A stretch of DNA of 64,000 nt, taken from Gemmatimonas phototrophica (lineage in GTDB: Bacteria > Gemmatimonadota > Gemmatimonadetes > Gemmatimonadales > Gemmatimonadaceae). Under the pieces are notes generated by a model. That model worked only from the letters and a program-made list of their open reading frames with translations. It made no database searches and had not been told where the DNA came from. Every line of letters begins with the position of its first letter. Position 1 is the first letter of the stretch. A program made the translations under genes and the position numbers. The DNA lies in the NCBI RefSeq assembly GCF_000695095.2, contig NZ_CP011454.1:248001-312000 (forward strand), written 5' to 3'. Below are positions 61,401 through 64,000 of this stretch, piece by piece.

Positions 61401-61543
61401 CGATCATCACACCGTTCGCGTATCCCAAAGGATGGCAACGGACCCCAGGCGAATGCGAAACCGATCGGCGCCCCTCACCCGACACCAAGTTCTGCCTGAA
61501 TTATCTGGGCGCGTTTGGTATTCCGGTGGTGGTGGAGCGGTGA
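58442..61543 (+). CDS. BTAD/SARP-type regulator with AAA ATPase, one TM helix and extracytoplasmic domain
   Basis: 1033 residues, GTG start. Order: winged-helix output domain about 1-90 (LLAYCAADRRRKLSRDECAALLW, RHSVRQVIWRLRRAL), BTAD helical repeats about 95-235, AAA_16/NACHT-like ATPase with Walker A GAAGIGKS (277-284) and Walker B ALLIDDWHW (about 387-394), more helical repeats, a single TM helix about 711-730 (GVVGIAVSLAALVITW) and a 300-residue beta-rich C-terminal domain outside the membrane. This reads as a one-protein transmembrane signal-to-DNA device. No target genes are obvious nearby. Confidence 0.82.
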   Translation: MPILLRTLGAPSLLSEANEPVLPKGKPLALLAYCAADRRRKLSRDECAALLWSDMPTERARHSVRQVIWRLRRALGEDFITRDDLITGIGPGLVTDREQFLEAVHSDNAELALSLYAGPFLDGMELPGGEEFDDWLQYERHRLQDALVQVVERAAERALHDERRTTARALVEQLAERVPSHLGVRRLAIETALALGDTASARQEADALEALAHADGTVLPARVAQTVARARMSFSPAVESAPDIALDFVGRDGPFSEILGAWREVQRGTPRVLLVQGAAGIGKSRLLQVVHRRCAGKSTRALLVRANAGEQGVPFGYASALVRALTSLPGALGIGEASVKELVALDPASAASLRAEPAPWNAVESPRRRALALLDLLQAVTEQQPVALLIDDWHWMDAASREMITVALGRCESAPLLVVIASRHGHELPAVRHPERVTLMPLGLEDSVEALRSTGAWPSTPEVTQFLTITATASRGVPLELYERLTLAVESGLLQLREGEWHAASWEALAHEVTGASPLARRLLACSRHERQLLLVLAVAGTPLSMPVLQDALMSWSSKDPSLLHSPLPREAFDAMVAVLEAKALLRHDGRYVLLVHDTIGEGLLEQTGTEEQRHAHGVLAMAQERALNAGGAPTADALQAALLHALQAGDAPQAGRLLARLVNAVRARGDARSARTVLMDSTGGIPRGIDEAVVLRAVPLWQRGARPSGWALGVVGIAVSLAALVITWRASAAPVVEVLQAPSLAVAAPSYGDNVFRLTPALMVARDTRGADSAFVKVRSLDSNAEVVAGAVAYAGNGPVSLQSLRVRFQDSVARLVVEMEGHRPAVVTVRRDYNGTDLAVGRSIKASLLEGDFGKQHITPTARTVRARVGEDVSGVVQLQYTSVLIAASVWVSYTPSWGDPQQQGREVLPVLTPTLAEIIDVPVQFVAPSTPGRYWILVTVSAQPSGGFTLSGTSWSVERPLWNDGNDLAQLSTAQIEQANREGSIITPFAYPKGWQRTPGECETDRRPSPDTKFCLNYLGAFGIPVVVER

Positions 61544-61588
61544 CGTAAATCCCCCTGGGGAATTCGCCCCATCCCACCGCGACAGCGG

Positions 61589-62578
61589 TTAGGTCGCCTG
61601 CCTGGGCGGCGACGGCTGAATGAGCTCGTCGGCGAACCGATCGATGAGCGACGTGTGGGCCAGGCGCTGGCGCCACTCCAGCGGAATACCGGACTCGCCG
61701 TAGAAGGCGCCGGCAATCTGCCCATAAATGGCCGCGGTGGTATCGGCATCGTCGCCCAGGTTGGTGGCCAGCAGGCAGCCATCGCGGAAGTTGTCGCTTC
61801 GGTAAAAGGCCCAGAGCGCCGCTTCGAGGGCATCAGCGGCGTAGCCGGTGCCGCGAATGGTGGGCGGCATCTTCTGCGTAAATGACCCGTTGGCAATGAC
61901 CGCAATAGCCGGATGCAGTGGCGCTTCCTCCCAATAGCTCGGCACTGGAGTGTACTGCGGCGAGAGGAGTGCGTCTTTGGCGGCGCCACTCACTGCGCCC
62001 AGCAAAAGCGCGGCGAGGTAGCGGCAGCCGTCCACGGCGACAACAGCGCCATGCGTGGTGCGGGAGCTTTCGGCGGCCATGGCGATAGGGTCTTCGTGGC
62101 GCCCGAAAAAGAAGAGCGGCACAGGGGCGAGCCGCATGAGGGAGCCGTTGCCGGCAGACCACTCGTCGGTGCGTCCCGCGAAGGGATTACCGGTGGCCTG
62201 AAATGCGCGCAGCGCCTGTGACACCGTGTTGCCAATGTCGAAGCAGGTGCCCGTGCTGGAGAGATGCCCTTCGCGCCACCAGTTTACGTAGCGCTCCATC
62301 TGGTCTTTGGGATCGAAACCGCGGCATTCGATGAGACTTTCCGCCAGGCAGAGCGCCATGGAGGTGTCGTCGGTCCATTCGCCGGCTCTCAGCTGAAACG
62401 GGCCGCCGCCGGTCATGTCGGTCACCGGGGTGAAGGAACCGGGGCTCTTGAACTCCACCGTAGTGCCCACGGCATCGCCGACGGCGAGTCCGATCAGTGC
62501 GCCGCGCATGCGGTCGCGCAGGGCGTGAGAGAATTCAACGCGCGGGCGAAGCGGCTCCCAACGATCGTGGTGGTTCAT
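61589..62578 (-). CDS. ADP-ribosylglycohydrolase family protein (DraG-like)
   Basis: 329 residues from ATG 62578. GALIGLAVGDAVGTTVEF at the N-terminus, WTDDTSMALCLAESL for the first Mg2+ site and LGDDADTTAAIYGQIAGA for the second; all expected Asp residues are present. Removes ADP-ribose from proteins or small molecules. No ADP-ribosyltransferase is nearby, so it is not an obvious DraT/DraG pair. Confidence 0.9.
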   Translation of the reverse strand: MNHHDRWEPLRPRVEFSHALRDRMRGALIGLAVGDAVGTTVEFKSPGSFTPVTDMTGGGPFQLRAGEWTDDTSMALCLAESLIECRGFDPKDQMERYVNWWREGHLSSTGTCFDIGNTVSQALRAFQATGNPFAGRTDEWSAGNGSLMRLAPVPLFFFGRHEDPIAMAAESSRTTHGAVVAVDGCRYLAALLLGAVSGAAKDALLSPQYTPVPSYWEEAPLHPAIAVIANGSFTQKMPPTIRGTGYAADALEAALWAFYRSDNFRDGCLLATNLGDDADTTAAIYGQIAGAFYGESGIPLEWRQRLAHTSLIDRFADELIQPSPPRQAT

Positions 62579-62619
62579 GGAGACAAAAAGCCTCAATGGA
62601 AAATGTGGGACAACGCGTC

Positions 62620-62643
62620 ACCGTTTGCTTCGGGACAAACGGT
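62620..62643. promoter_or_regulatory. Dyad upstream of the ADP-ribosylglycohydrolase gene
   Basis: ACCGTTTG (62620-62627) and CAAACGGT (62636-62643), perfect 8-bp arms with an 8-bp centre, 42 bp upstream of the start codon on the minus strand. Position fits an operator. The interval 62579-62900 holds nothing else but a hairpin. Confidence 0.4.
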
Positions 62644-62805
62644 ACCCAGACGCTGTACCCAGTCCTTGGTCATGACGCCTAGAGTACCGCGTGAATAAGC
62701 ACTTGGGCGAGGGCGCAAGCCGCGACAAATGGCAGCAAAGGACGCCCATCTCCTGGGTAATTTTCCCCATCTCCCCACCGAACCATCCAGGTACCCTGCC
62801 TCATG

Positions 62806-62827
62806 TGCCCCCGCCCCCGCGGGGGCA
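62806..62827. other. GC hairpin upstream of the cupin gene
   Basis: TGCCCCCGC (62806-62814), loop CCCC, GCGGGGGCA (62819-62827), then TTGTGCTTT. Nine perfect pairs in the 5' region of the cupin transcript; could be a terminator for plus-strand read-through or a 5' UTR structure. Confidence 0.4.
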
Positions 62828-62900
62828 TTGTGCTTTCACAGCCCGGTCAGCGCGGACATGGGGTCCGCCGCGATCAGGGTTCTCTGGAGGCATACAGCTC

Positions 62901-63380
62901 ATGATGTCCGCCACGCTTACCACGCCAATGGTCCTCGTTCGGCCACTCAACGCGCTTACGTCCCTGCACCTCATGGGGCAGCAGGCCATTCCGGCCCTCA
63001 CCAGCGCCGATACGAAGGGTACTCTCTCACTGCTTCTGTACGTGGCGGCGCCCAACAGCGGACCGCCGCCACACCGGCACCGGGAACAGGACGAAACGTT
63101 CATTACCATCGACGAGGGCTTTGAATTCCTTGCCGGTGATATTTGGCAGGCCGTGCCGCCGCACACCGTGGTACATGTCCCCGCCGGCGCGCGACACACG
63201 TTCCGTAACAGCGGCACCACGCCGTCCCGCACCTGGGTGTTCACACGGCCGGGCGATATGGAGCTGTTCTTCGGGGCGCTTGCCGAAGTCAGCGCTGATG
63301 CCGAACGAACCGGTACGGATCCCGACCTGGCGCGTATCATGGCGCTGTACGACGAGTACGGCGTGGAGCCCATGCCATGA
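62901..63380 (+). CDS. Cupin-domain protein
   Basis: 159 residues from ATG 62901; GGAGG lies 10 bp upstream. Motif 1 PPPHRHREQDETFITIDEGFEFLAGD (His, His, Glu metal ligands) and motif 2 VPAGARHTFRNSG (His). Small quercetinase/oxalate-type cupin fold; activity unknown. The stop overlaps the next ATG by 4 bp. Confidence 0.85.
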   Translation: MMSATLTTPMVLVRPLNALTSLHLMGQQAIPALTSADTKGTLSLLLYVAAPNSGPPPHRHREQDETFITIDEGFEFLAGDIWQAVPPHTVVHVPAGARHTFRNSGTTPSRTWVFTRPGDMELFFGALAEVSADAERTGTDPDLARIMALYDEYGVEPMP

Positions 63381-64000
63381 ACCTGCTTGCACTCGCGCTG
63401 CTATCCGCCGGGCTCGATTGCTGGGCTCCCACCGTCGTGCAAACAGCCTCCTCGCTGTCGGCTGCGGAACGCACCGGCGTAGCGCCGCTCACGCACACGC
63501 TCGATCGCGCGGAACAGCTGCTGCGCGGTAACACCCACATCAATGCGCTTAGCGGTGTGCGCGCTCGGCTGCACCGTTTCATTGGGCACCCGGCCAGTCC
63601 CGGTGCCCCCCTCATGGCCGACGCATCGGTGTGGCTGCATCGCCGCGAGGAATTGTGGGGGCCGCAGTGCACACTGCGCTCGGGCGCCGACTACACCAGT
63701 CATGCCATGCTGTCGGCCCACGTCAATCAGCTCGACGCGCTCTTTGGGCTGCTGGAGAATCCGCAGGAGGTCACGGAGCGCGGCACGTTTCCACCGCCAG
63801 TCGTCACCGATTCCGTGCAAGGACATCCCATCTACGCGGGCCGCGTGCTATTGCTCACCCGCGAGGGTGTGCCGCCGCTTGTACCTGTGCCCGGCGACAG
63901 CACACGCTGGCGCGTGAATCCGGCGCTCTTTGCGGGCAGCCGCCGCGGCGAGGTGCGCGTCATTGCACTCTCCCTCGTGGTGAACAACGACGACGACCCG
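63377..64000 (+). CDS. Hypothetical protein, 3' end beyond the window
   Basis: An open frame of at least 208 codons from ATG 63377, coupled by 4 bp to the cupin gene and running off the end without a stop. N-terminus MNLLALALLSAGLDCWAP may be a weak signal peptide. Later parts such as HRREELWGPQCTLRSGADYTSHAML and IYAGRVLLLTREGVPPLVPV are predicted mixed alpha/beta. No family recognised. Confidence 0.65.
   Translation, partial: MNLLALALLSAGLDCWAPTVVQTASSLSAAERTGVAPLTHTLDRAEQLLRGNTHINALSGVRARLHRFIGHPASPGAPLMADASVWLHRREELWGPQCTLRSGADYTSHAMLSAHVNQLDALFGLLENPQEVTERGTFPPPVVTDSVQGHPIYAGRVLLLTREGVPPLVPVPGDSTRWRVNPALFAGSRRGEVRVIALSLVVNNDDDP

Noticed and set aside
61589-63380. ADP-ribosylation toxin/antitoxin or anti-phage system around the DraG-like gene
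   Set aside because: No transferase or effector gene is adjacent; the neighbours are a transcription regulator and a cupin on the opposite strand.
1-64000. tRNA, rRNA, tmRNA or RNase P RNA genes
   Set aside because: No T-arm GGTTCGA-type motif with matching stems, and no recognisable large RNA core, was found by reading the gaps; a covariance scan would be needed to exclude divergent ones.

Overview
The window is GC-rich, densely coded chromosomal DNA with no tRNA, rRNA, CRISPR array, phage module or intact transposon that I could see. The mix of genes (Tat-exported Gfo/Idh/MocA oxidoreductase, many secreted hydrolases, PD40/beta-propeller and DUF4397 lipoproteins, PafA-type phosphatase, a membrane-tethered BTAD regulator, lineage-specific beta-barrels) suggests an aerobic Gram-negative of the Gemmatimonadota (Gemmatimonas-like). 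That assignment is inference from gene content.

Layout. 1-6.7 kb: end of an M16 peptidase, a DUF429 protein, an oxidoreductase/M20 peptidase pair, a hexose-6-phosphate mutarotase and a DUF4397 lipoprotein. 6.9-14.5 kb: a complete minus-strand histidine operon, hisG-D-C-H-A-B-F-N-IE, almost every junction a 4-bp overlap, preceded by a promoter, a 27-codon leader peptide with six His codons in eight, and an intrinsic terminator, i.e. a transcription attenuator. 14.6-18.6 kb: a perfect Rex-type operator, a cupredoxin lipoprotein, a Wzc-like protein whose kinase P-loop is gone, a membrane protein, free-methionine-sulfoxide reductase and an HD hydrolase. 18.7-23.3 kb: a broken LVIVD-repeat gene, a YncE-like propeller, a lipoprotein bracketed by an inverted structured repeat, and ispG. 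23.4-27.1 kb: beta-barrels including a tandem family of three, plus an FAD amine oxidase-like enzyme. 27.1-33.1 kb: arginine genes argH and argR (minus) divergent from argC-argB-argD (plus), with tandem ARG boxes lying on the argC promoter. 33.1-39.5 kb: phosphatase, Smr-like protein, M28 peptidase, rhodanese and a membrane-anchored alpha/beta hydrolase. 39.7-43.8 kb: three-subunit proton-translocating transhydrogenase, fatty acid desaturase and YggX. 43.9-51.3 kb: zinc ribbon protein, MarR regulator, PD40 lipoprotein, S41 protease, a plasmid-type replication initiator homologue next to a 370-bp inverted-repeat element, a GRDP-like protein and an RCK/pore/RCK channel. 51.4-64 kb: S51 peptidase, SEC-C protein, small secreted proteins, threonine dehydratase, SDR, a lower-GC patch with a LamG lipoprotein, the BTAD/ATPase transmembrane regulator, an ADP-ribosylglycohydrolase and a cupin.

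The most notable non-gene content is regulatory DNA (his attenuator, Rex box, ARG boxes) and at least eight families of short, repeated, often inverted motifs confined to intergenic DNA. Several families recur at separate sites in this window.
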